DNA of 14,916 nucleotides. Source: Gonium pectorale. Lineage: Eukaryota > Chlorophyta > Chlorophyceae > Chlamydomonadales > Volvocaceae. The notes under the pieces are model-generated. The model worked only from the letters and a program-made list of their open reading frames with translations, ran no database searches and was not told the DNA's origin. Of the stretch, positions 9,030 to 14,916 are shown piece by piece (position 1 is the first letter of the stretch; every line of letters starts with the position of its first letter). Made by a program: the position numbers and the translations under genes. Location of the stretch: NCBI GenBank assembly GCA_001584585.1, contig LSYV01000182.1, positions 16,374 to 31,289 of the forward strand. Reading direction: 5' to 3'.

Positions 9030-10047
9030 GGGGCGGTTATGCCGGTAGCCTCGGCAGGCGGCACCGTCGTGAGCATGGCCGCTGGCGCCGGCTTCAGCAA
9101 GGGCGGCGACGGCCGCGGGGCTACATGCACAACGTCCAATGGTATCGATGCCTCGGCCGCCGATACGGACGCGCTGACTAGGAGTCGGGATGTAGGAACC
9201 GGGCTTGAACTCCCATCGACTGATGAAGCCAGATTCGCCCCTGTCATCCGTCTGGGATCTCCAGCGATGCCAGCGATGCCAGCGATGCCAGCGATGCCAG
9301 CGATGCCAGCGATGCCAGCGATGCCAGCGATGCCAGCGATGCCAGCGATGCCAGCGATGCCAGCCTCCGGCGCCCTCGTGTTGTCAACGGTCGTAGCCAT
9401 TGTCGGATGGGGGGCGTCCACCTCTGAGCGCAATGCAGCCGCTGCAGCAGCTTCATCGGCCTGCTGTCGTACGGCTGCTGCACCTTCCCGATCGGCGGTG
9501 AAGGCAGAGCGCAGGCGCTGTGCCTCCTCTTCCGTACGCGGATATATAGCCGACTCGAGTAGGCCAGGGAAGGGTTGGCCGTCCAGGGCGCGGATGGCGT
9601 GAATGGCGTCATGATCCAATGTCAGCTGCCACACGTTCGCCAAATGGATGGCCCATCTGATGATCACCTCAGCGCGCACGATCAGACTCTTGGCATGCCT
9701 CGCCCTTGCCAGTAGCTCGGCCTCGTCAGCAATAACGTCCAGAAATACCACCTGCACATACTTGGTCAGCTCCGCCGGCCGCATGGGTAGCGTTTGCGCC
9801 ATGGCCTGTAACAGTTCTCCGGGCGGCGCGTTCTCGAAAAGAATGCAGTGCCCGCGACTGGCCAGCTGTAAGGTGTCAGCCGGCCGCCATTCCTCTCCTT
9901 CCTGCCGAATGACGTACACAGAGCGCCATAGCTGCCACTGTGCGAAGAGTCGGCCTTCCATGTACGTCGGGCAGCCTAGCGCCGCCAACTCGGGCGGGAC
10001 TTCGCCGGCATCGAATCTGGCGAGAGAATGTTCAGGCACCCGTTGCG
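9030..10047 (-). CDS. Helitron DUF6570-type domain exon with IAG repeat
   Basis: The first ~150 residues (EHSLARFDAGEVPPELAALG, later QWQLWRSVYVI, GHCILFENAP, VRAEVIIRWAIHLANVW) match the pattern of DUF6570, a domain found N-terminal to Rep in many Helitron proteins: a PPEL motif, an SVY strand, a GH-x-I-x-F strand and a final R-x-x-V-x-x-A-x-x-W-like helix. An Ala/Glu-rich stretch follows, then 11 Ile-Ala-Gly units and a Pro/Ser/Ala-rich tail. The acceptor ACGCAG before 10047 leaves two bases that complete a codon with the phase-1 donor at 10281. The 3' end is unresolved: the frame stays open to 8972, but coding shifts frame near 9012, so a donor may lie anywhere after about 9260. Confidence 0.7.
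9261..9364. repeat. 9-bp minisatellite, 11 copies, in coding sequence
   Basis: CCAGCGATG is repeated 11 times without a mismatch (9261-9359), with a partial twelfth copy (to 9364). On the minus strand it encodes (Ile-Ala-Gly)11 within the DUF6570 exon. The unit of three codons keeps the frame open whatever the copy number. Confidence 0.95.
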
Positions 10048-10281
10048 CTGCGTGCATACGTCAGAATGGCAAAGGTAGGAGCGCGTCGTCAGGCTTCGGG
10101 AATGGATAGGTCCTATGGGCATCCGAAACAATCCAGGGGCGTTAGTTACCATAGCGTCAGGTAGACTACTAGACTTATACCTACAGAAACGGAGACACAT
10201 GAGGCCAAGGCGTAGATGGATAAGACGGTGCGCATAAGAGCACCGCCACAAACGCTCCCCACCATAGCTTACTAATCTCAC

Positions 10282-10414
10282 CATTCAATGCGACGAAACA
10301 GTCATCGCATACACGCATGCTCGCCGGCTGGCCGGCGGCATCTAGCTCGGTGTTGTGAGGCGCGGCGTCCGTATCCGTAAGAATAACGCGCAAGTTATAC
10401 GTGACCATCGAACG
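10282..10414 (-). CDS. Helitron exon with CDDC metal-binding pair
   Basis: 44 codons plus one base. The acceptor ATCACAG before 10414 is phase 0 and matches the donor at 10522 (108-nt intron). The donor AATG|GTGAGA at 10281 is phase 1 and matches the next exon across a 234-nt intron. The end of the peptide, MRVCDDCFVALN, corresponds to the second CxxC and following helix that open DUF6570 regions in other Helitrons; with CACCARFC in the previous exon it could form a zinc-binding site. The frame upstream holds several Asp, Thr and Ala residues and no known motif. Confidence 0.65.
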
Positions 10415-10522
10415 CTGTGATGCTGGCGGGGACGTCGGCAGCGGGCGTGTCGATAGTCTTCATCCGGACTCTCGACGTCCGCTTGCGGCCGAATTCTCAG
10501 TACTAATGTAAGTAGAACTCAC

Positions 10523-11735
10523 GTGATGGCGCAGCGACTTCGCCCTATAGGCCGGGGCAGCCGGCGGCGGCTCACACCACGCCTCGTCGGTGCGCAACGG
10601 GCGATGGAACGTAGTAAGCGCCTCACGAGGCACTTCAGGAGTCGGATCCACGTCAGCGCGCAGCAGCTCCACCAGCGGGCCCAGATCTCCCCACGCTCGG
10701 GCGGAGCTGGTGACCTCCGAGCAGAAACGCGCGCAACACGCACAGACATGAAGGGGCAGGCGCCGCCGCATATCGCTGTGCAGCGCGCACGCCAGATCCA
10801 CATCTGAAGGCAATCCGGCGCCCAGAGGGAGCTGCCGCTGGTCATCCCCTCCTGCCGCCCACTCCTCGCCGCATAACAATTCCGCCTGCGGGACGTCGTC
10901 GGTATAACGACCATCCGGCTGCAGTATTCCAAGAACAGACGCGAATTGAATGACCGGATCCTGGTCCTGTCGTGCAGCGGCTCGTTGCAAGGCCCGGCGT
11001 TGCTGTTCCGCCGTCGCATGACGCTCACGCGCTCCGGCCGCTGCCACCGCCGACCGCCGCTGCCGTTCCGCTGCTGCATGGCGCTCGCGCGCTCCGGCCG
11101 CTGCCTCGCCAGCAGGCGCCCCAGCCGCTGCTTCCGCCGACCGCTTCTGCCGTTTTGCCAGCGCATTGCGCTTACGCGCTTCAAGCACCGCCTCCTCGGT
11201 CATCGAAGATCGGCTCTTCCGCATGGCCTCAGGTGTACGCACACGCGCCGCCTGCGACCGTGTGGTAGGTCCGTATCCCGGCGGCCCGGTGGCAGCTGCA
11301 AACGATTGGTCGGGGCGGGCACCAGCCGACACGGTGCCCGATAGGCTTGCAGTCATAGAACGGTAAGCGCGTGCTATGTCGCTTGGCGACAAGCCGGTTG
11401 TCGCAAGTTTGGCGAGTTCGGGCGGCAGGGTGGACAGATCTCGGAGTTCTTCTGGGGTGAACTGTTGCGCCGCCTGCTGCGTTGTCGGCGACGGGGTCTG
11501 CTGCATGCCGCCCAATAGAACGCTGGTGACGAAAAAAGTGCTATCACGGCCGACGCCCTGATACAGGAGAGAGCGTCGGAGCTGCAGCCGCCGCCCGTTG
11601 TGCAGGATGCGCAGACGCTGCGTAGGAATCCCTTCGTACAAAGCCACCAGATGCAGGATTTCGGCTCCAGTAAGGCATAAAGGCACGACGACGGTAATAG
11701 TCCCGTTTGACAGACGCCGAATGTAGGTAGGGCAT
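10523..11735 (-). CDS. Helitron N-terminal exon: ubiquitin-like domain, basic repeats, Cys cluster
   Basis: The open frame covers 11734-10523 and ends at a CAC|GTGAGT donor (10522, phase 0). It begins with a ubiquitin-like domain (separate entry) ending VLLGG, followed directly by MQQTPSP. Next come a Gln/Pro linker, a Ser/Ala stretch, and about 100 residues of Arg/Ala/Glu-rich repeats (ARERHAAAERQRR-type units, probably helical), which resemble the basic N-terminal repeats of other Helitron proteins. Near the end HVCACCARFC looks like part of a zinc site. The proposed start is ATG at 11735-11733, because ubiquitin alignment then begins at residue 1; however, it is one base out of frame. No AG acceptor exists between the upstream in-frame TGA (11737-11735) and the domain, so splicing does not easily explain the start. 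Confidence 0.75.
11507..11735 (-). other. Ubiquitin-like domain, lysine-free, ends in LLGG
   Basis: Translated and aligned by eye against ubiquitin, the region is colinear over all 76 positions without gaps, with about 21 identities. Landmarks include GTIT at 11-14, EGIP at 34-37, Arg42, Gly47, Leu50, Arg54, Leu56, Ser-Thr at 65-66 and Gly-Gly at 75-76. Hydrophobic positions are kept (Ile44 to Leu). All seven ubiquitin lysines are replaced (positions 6, 11, 27, 29, 33, 48, 63), and Arg72 and Arg74 are Val and Leu. The 229 nt are 76 codons plus one base: a C too many in the GCCC just after the ATG. From the Gly-Gly the chain continues with Met-Gln-Gln. It acts either as a processed modifier or as a fixed N-terminal domain. 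Confidence 0.75.
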
Positions 11736-11739
11736 CAGT

Positions 11740-12327
11740 AGGTACGGACGGCGGGGAGTCGGAGACATGGATCCAGTTCAAAGGCCAGCTCTCGATGTAC
11801 ACGAACAGCAGGATTGCGCATGTACTAACGAAGCCATAGATATATAAACGGTCGATGACGGAGCCCAGGATTGTTAGGATCAGCAAGCCCAACGCTGCCG
11901 AGAGTCGCATCGGAAATGCACATAGTGTGTCATACATCTTAGAGTACAGTCGTTGCTGAAAGCGGGCACCGGTCTCGCACGCCAATAGAAAGAAAGGCGG
12001 ATCTAGAATCGGGGCGGTCTCCAGGAAGAGCTGGGCTAGTGGGAGCACGTATGGCACCCAAAGCCAGAGCCGACTGACGACAAGCGCCGACCCCAGGAGA
12101 CACACGGACGAGACCTTTGCAGGATCGGCGAGCAGACCCGAGTGCCACATTTGGAATTGTAGTAAGCGTAAGGCATAAGCGGCACACCAATAGTACAGCG
12201 CGCGCTGTCGCGACTGCGTAGGCGCAGGTAACGAACTTGCCCGCGTCGCACAGTCGCCTGCCGAAGACTCCAAAGACCCAATAGACGGTCCGCAGGTCCA
12301 TGCGCACCCGTAGGCGAATCCGAAGAT
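11740..12327 (-). CDS. Hydrophobic multi-pass protein fragment, unknown
   Basis: An open minus-strand frame of 196 codons, closed upstream by TAA at 12330-12328. It contains two strongly hydrophobic regions (SVCLLGSALVVSRLWLWVPY then VLPLAQLFL; LSAALGLLILTILGSVIDRL then YIYGFVSTCAILLFVYI), which would make three to five membrane spans. No family is recognised and no ATG is near the start; the first usable codon may be TTG at 12273, or the piece may be an internal exon. Its 3' part runs into the ubiquitin-like domain in a different frame, one base out of register. It may be an upstream exon of the Helitron gene broken by an indel, a captured host fragment, or chance. The function is not known. 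Confidence 0.35.
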
Positions 12328-13338
12328 TTAAGCCCAGGGCCGCCGCATACCACACCTGTACACGGAACGCACATAATCGAACAGGTGCGTGTCTGAGACG
12401 CGAGTGTTTCGCTCCGTGCGTGCCTGGCCACTGACCGGATTTGAAAGCGCCGAGCTGTGACAACATCGTGAAGACGGGGCACAGATCAAAACCTCCGGAC
12501 CAGTGCGCATGGACTGTGTACCAGTACGGCCCAGTTTTCGCACCGTCCACCAAGGGGCGGATGCTGAGCAGGTAGTTTCAGTCTGCGGAGCGCGAACAAT
12601 TATCGGTGTCGACAAATGCACCTTGGATTGGGGCAACTTGCACGTTGTCTCGGCGGTTGCCGTGGCGGATTTACAAACCTTACCGGCGCCCAGCTCAGCG
12701 CCATGGCTCCGGATAGATTGACGGGCTCTCGGGCAAAGAAGCTGGGTGCCTCCCACATAGTCTCAGACAAGCGCCCAGGTGTTGGCGGGGGAAGGAAAGC
12801 TGCCTCGTTCGAAATCCCATCCCACGGGCACATTACGCATCGTATTAAGGCCGTAACACATAAGAACGCGAGGAATGAGGACGCATGAGTGCCATCCATT
12901 CTGCCGGGTCAACGCGTCACATGATGCGCAGTGTGTTATTGCTGAGGATTATATTATTCATATATTCGAAGGCCGCATCGGAAGTTGGAGGGCCATGGAG
13001 AGTAATGGCCGGCCGTATTCCGTTCCTTGGTCTTATGGCGAAACGGTAATTATGATATTTATGATATTGTCACCCAACATGAACAAGCTACACTCGCGCT
13101 TTCTGTGAGCTGAGCATAGCGCCCGTCTAAGAATAACAAACGATATCGACCTGCCTTGTACCGGTCGCCACTCGGCAGACCGTTACACAAACCAGCATAG
13201 GCAAAAATAAAATTGCGGAATAGTGCATTCCAGGCCGCAGCAGGCCGCAGTTGCAGCACCGAGCGGGATGCTCAGCAACGATGGAGAGCAACAAGAGACA
13301 GCGAACCGTGACGGCTATTTCTTGAAGCGTGGCGTTGG
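12328..13338. other. Intergenic or untranslated stretch
   Basis: No gene I can support. A minus-strand frame at about 12290-12553 (containing VQVWYAAALGLNLRIRLRVR) has a somewhat protein-like composition next to the hydrophobic frame but no clear splice sites. From about 12940 to 13080 the sequence is distinctly AT-richer than the surroundings, with an ATGATATT-type direct repeat near 13050-13068. Confidence 0.4.
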
Positions 13339-13353
13339 TTATTACATGGTGGC
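13339..13353 (+). repeat. 5' target-site duplication of SINE 1
   Basis: TTATTACATGGTGGC here is repeated exactly at 13704-13718, directly after the SINE tail. A 15-bp identical pair is the normal signature of LINE-mediated insertion. Confidence 0.9.
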
Positions 13354-13426
13354 GCCAGTGTAGCTTAACTGGTAAAGCACCGCCCATGTTGGCGGAAGGT
13401 TGCGGGTTCGAATCCCGCCACTGGCA
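13354..13426 (+). tRNA. tRNA-like SINE head, anticodon unclear
   Basis: 73 nt fold into a cloverleaf: acceptor GCCAGTG/CACTGGC (7 perfect pairs), D stem GCTT/AAGC with loop AACTGGTA, anticodon stem CCGCC/GGCGG, T stem GCGGG/CCCGC with loop TTCGAAT, discriminator A. The A box (TAGCTTAACTGG) and B box (GGTTCGAATCC) are intact. The anticodon loop has only six bases (CATGTT), so the anticodon cannot be assigned: GTT if T is taken as position 33. This and the SINE context suggest a pol III promoter head, not a working tRNA gene. Confidence 0.6.
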
Positions 13427-13679
13427 CCGTGCGGGGTGTTGCACGGTAGGTTGATTTGTGGTTGAGGCAGGAGAGCCTGTCTCCGGCAGGTTGCAATGAA
13501 CAGGTCGTGTTCCGCAGCGATAGTGCGGCGCAGGAGCTGCGATAGTGCCCATGGAGGTAGAGGAGATATTCCACATGTTGTCAGGCTGTGGAAGCGCATG
13601 GGGGTGGCGGTATGGGTCGTGCCCGCAGCCCAAAGCGCAACCATTCCTTAACTACACGTTGGTGTGTACGCCCAATGTA

Positions 13680-13703
13680 ACAATTAAATTAAATTAAATT
13701 AAT
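13680..13703 (+). repeat. (ATTAA)n tail of SINE 1
   Basis: About four units of ATTAA between the TGTAA motif (13676-13680) and the 3' target-site duplication. It is the simple-sequence tail of the SINE. Confidence 0.85.
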
Positions 13704-13718
13704 TTATTACATGGTGGC
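13704..13718 (+). repeat. 3' target-site duplication of SINE 1
   Basis: An exact copy of 13339-13353, immediately after the ATTAA tail. Confidence 0.9.
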
Positions 13719-14298
13719 GGACCCGTAGTAATGGGCTCAGCTTGGTTGATTGGATGCTGGTACGGCTGGGATGTGGGTATGGACTGCCTGGCACGGACGA
13801 GGATTAACGGGGTGCGTCCGATCGGCACGCACGGCACTCCCTCCCCCACCCCCTCCCGTTCTGCCCCTCGCTGTAGCCCCCCATCCCCCACCCGATCGAC
13901 ATGGCCCTTTCTGCTACGCCTCTCCCCCCGTGCCAACCCTTATGCCGCCCCGCCCCGCCCCGCTCCGCGGATCCTTCGTTCGCCCTACCTGCACGCTCGA
14001 TAGTTCCCCACCCCCTCCCGTTCTTCTCCTTCCCTCCATCCCCCACCCGATTTATAACGCTCCTTCTCCCACGCCTTTCACCTGCGCATGCGATTTAAGC
14101 GCCCATCTCCTCGAGTGCGGGGTGCAACTACAAAAAATGTCAGCGAGGTACGGACTCGAACTCGCGCTCACCGATACTCAAAAGCAAATGAACGATCTTC
14201 TCTATTCGTTTCATCCTCGCCTTCAATCGGCAGGTAATGCCACTCTTAGATATTCGTATGCATATACGCGGTCCCTTTGCCCGTCCAAGGCGCCCGAG
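13719..14298. other. Non-coding stretch between the two SINEs, C-rich repeats
   Basis: No supported gene. A GGTTGATTGGATGCTGG stretch at about 13744-13760 resembles the SINE body weakly. The section 13841-14050 is C-rich on the plus strand. CCCCACCCCCTCCCGTTCT occurs identically at 13844-13862 and 14006-14024, and CCATCCCCCACCCGAT at 13881-13896 and 14036-14051, so an ~55-bp block is duplicated about 160 bp apart. The downstream copy runs into TTTATAA. Confidence 0.55.
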
Positions 14299-14308
14299 AA
14301 TCTGCGAG
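14299..14308 (+). repeat. 5' target-site duplication of SINE 2
   Basis: AATCTGCGAG is repeated exactly at 14533-14542, just after the A tail of SINE 2. Confidence 0.75.
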
Positions 14309-14532
14309 GGTCGTCTAACTGGTTAAGACACTGGGCTTGTCGCCAGAGATGCGGAGTTCGATTCCCGCTCCCCTCACCCGGATGTGTCCGGGGGCCCACA
14401 AAAAAAGTGGGGCAGGTTGATTGCTGGATTTGAGGCTGGTCTCATGTAAGAGACGCAATGATAATACCTGGTGGTAGACCGGGTTCCCCAGTGTCGGGGA
14501 CATTGTAACAATTGCTTCTTCTTCTAAAAAAA
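14309..14532 (+). mobile_element. tRNA-derived SINE 2 (about 224 bp)
   Basis: The head (to about 14377) is tRNA-like but degenerate: an A-box-like TCGTCTAACTGG, a GTCT/AGAC D stem, a loop containing TTGTCGC (tRNA-Asp-like GTC), and a B box AGTTCGATTCC with one extra A in the T arm. The body shares GCAGGTTGATTGCTGG with SINE 1. The 3' part has GGTGGTAGACCGGGTTCCCC, the AGTGTC hairpin loop, TGTAAC, (TTC)3 and nine A residues. A 10-bp duplication flanks the element. The same 3' end is found at 10-66. Confidence 0.8.
14485..14500 (+). other. SINE 3'-end hairpin
   Basis: TCCCC-AGTGTC-GGGGA forms a 5-bp hairpin just before TGTAAC. In the copy at 30-45 the stem is CCCCC/GGGGG with loop AGCGTC, so both arms have changed together. 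Confidence 0.6.
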
Positions 14533-14542
14533 AATCTGCGAG
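14533..14542 (+). repeat. 3' target-site duplication of SINE 2
   Basis: An exact copy of 14299-14308 following the poly(A) tail. Confidence 0.75.
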
Positions 14543-14916
14543 AAGCTTGGTAACGGACGCACGCACGGTTGGGTGTGGCTCTCCCTCTGCTGCTCCGCTC
14601 CGCTTCGCTCCGCTGCTTCGGGTATAAATTTGCTGCTATGCTGGGGATGAACCCGGAGTCGCTCTGCCTTGCACTGCTCCACTCTGCCTGCTGGCCTGCC
14701 CTGTGTGTTGCCTGTTGTGCTGCTGAGGCCCCTGACGCGCCGCCCAAATGTGCTGACATGCCCTGTCCTGCTGTGCTGCCATGCCCTGTCCTGCTCTGCG
14801 CAGCCCAAATGCGTGCTGTTCTGCATGTGCCCTGTTGTGCTGCTCTGCTCTGTTCCGCCTCGTGCTTCTCCTAAGGGACCCTGACGCGCCGTCCGAATGT
14901 GCTGCCATGCTGGGTA
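14543..14916. repeat. CTG-rich low-complexity region with a spaced repeat
   Basis: No supported gene. Plus-strand CTG, TGCC and TCCGC words recur throughout. CCTGACGCGCCGYCCRAATG followed by TGCTGMCATGC occurs at 14731 and again at 14880, about 149 bp apart, so a longer tandem array may continue beyond the window. A TATAAATT sits at about 14622. Confidence 0.5.

Larger units (their letters stand above)
122..11735 (-). mobile_element. Autonomous Helitron with ubiquitin-like and OTU domains
   Basis: A rolling-circle DNA transposon, identified from its multi-exon gene, which carries in order a ubiquitin-like domain, a DUF6570-type domain, an OTU protease, a Helitron Rep nuclease (HUH and double-Tyr motifs) and a PIF1-family helicase. 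The proposed 3' end is CTAG at 125-122, preceded on the minus strand by a GC-rich hairpin and followed by T, as expected for canonical Helitrons that insert between A and T. The 5' end (TC...) could not be placed, so the upper limit given is only the proposed start codon. The true element probably extends upstream, perhaps past the hydrophobic frame at 11740-12327. OTU domains are known in some Helitron-like elements; I know of no described ubiquitin-like domain at the N-terminus. Confidence 0.85.
13354..13703 (+). mobile_element. tRNA-derived SINE 1 (about 350 bp)
   Basis: A non-autonomous retroelement. The head is a complete tRNA-like sequence (13354-13426) with pol III A and B boxes; the body includes GGTAGGTTGATTTGTGGTTG, shared with SINE 2 (GGCAGGTTGATTGCTGG...TTGAGGC). 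The 3' end reads CCCAATGTAACAATT and passes into an (ATTAA)n tail. A perfect 15-bp target-site duplication flanks it, which suggests recent insertion. tRNA-derived SINEs with such heads (SINEX) are known from Chlamydomonas; family membership here is inferred only. Confidence 0.85.

Noticed and set aside
9261..9364. Regular repeat that might be taken for a CRISPR array
   Set aside because: The units are 9 bp with no spacers and lie in a eukaryotic coding exon.
8931..9602. 223-codon plus-strand open frame containing a long Pro-Ala-Met repeat
   Set aside because: It is the antisense of the DUF6570 exon; the 9-bp repeat and high GC keep all frames open. It has no recognisable domain.
10519..11184. 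221-codon minus-strand frame overlapping the N-terminal Helitron exon
   Set aside because: Arg/Cys-rich shadow of the basic repeats in the frame that links the ubiquitin-like domain to the Cys cluster.
11374..11739. Continuation of the hydrophobic minus-strand frame as a 299-residue protein
   Set aside because: From about 11735 down, the ubiquitin-like frame is clearly the coding one; the other frame becomes Cys/Ser-rich and unstructured.
13127..13644. Minus-strand open frames containing GFEPATF- or GIRTRN-like peptides
   Set aside because: These peptides are the known antisense translation of a tRNA T arm and anticodon region; the locus is the SINE head.
13750..14433. 227-codon plus-strand frame, Pro-rich
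   Set aside because: It is produced by the C-rich repeat and runs into SINE 2; no domain, no splice or codon evidence.
14615..14635. TATAAATT as a promoter
   Set aside because: No gene follows in the window; an isolated TATA-like word in low-complexity sequence is not enough.

Overview
The window looks like nuclear DNA of a GC-rich eukaryote, most probably a chlorophyte green alga. Nearly all coding sequence on the minus strand is cut by short introns (54 to about 315 nt) with donors of the GTGAGT, GTGCGT or GTACGT type and mostly CAG acceptors. tRNA-derived SINEs are present, and TGTAA, the green-algal poly(A) signal, recurs at the SINE 3' ends. The green-algal assignment is an inference; no host single-copy gene is visible.

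Positions 122 to about 11,735 are dominated by one large autonomous Helitron (rolling-circle transposon), read on the minus strand. I could join at least 14 exons, most by matching splice phase. In protein order they encode: a 76-residue ubiquitin-like domain ending in Gly-Gly (11735-11507); a basic, repetitive region with a Cys cluster (to 10523); a second Cys pair and a DUF6570-type domain (10414 to about 9030) carrying an 11-copy Ile-Ala-Gly repeat; a short linker exon; an OTU-type cysteine protease split over three exons (8604-7862); the Helitron Rep nuclease (HUH motif at 6357-6365, paired tyrosines at 4420-4434); and a PIF1-type helicase (Walker A at 2695-2718, C-terminal motifs in 2454-760). 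Downstream lie a TGTAA signal and a GC-rich hairpin followed by CTAG|T at 122, which fits a Helitron 3' end. The 5' end was not located.

The most notable point is that one Helitron open reading frame appears to carry both a ubiquitin-like domain with a free-standing-type LLGG tail, lacking all seven ubiquitin lysines, and an OTU deubiquitinase domain with its DGNC and His motifs. This suggests that the polyprotein may process itself or act on the host ubiquitin system. This copy seems slightly damaged: there is one extra base near the ubiquitin-like start codon and one in-frame TGA before the Rep tyrosine exon.

Upstream (11,740-12,330) is a hydrophobic reading frame of unknown nature. From 13.3 kb to the end the sequence is repeat-rich and non-coding. 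It holds two complete SINEs with different tRNA-like heads, related bodies and clear target-site duplications (15 nt and 10 nt), a C-rich direct repeat, and a CTG-rich repeat. The first 120 bases hold a tandemly duplicated tail of the same SINE family, which forms the flank at the Helitron 3' end.
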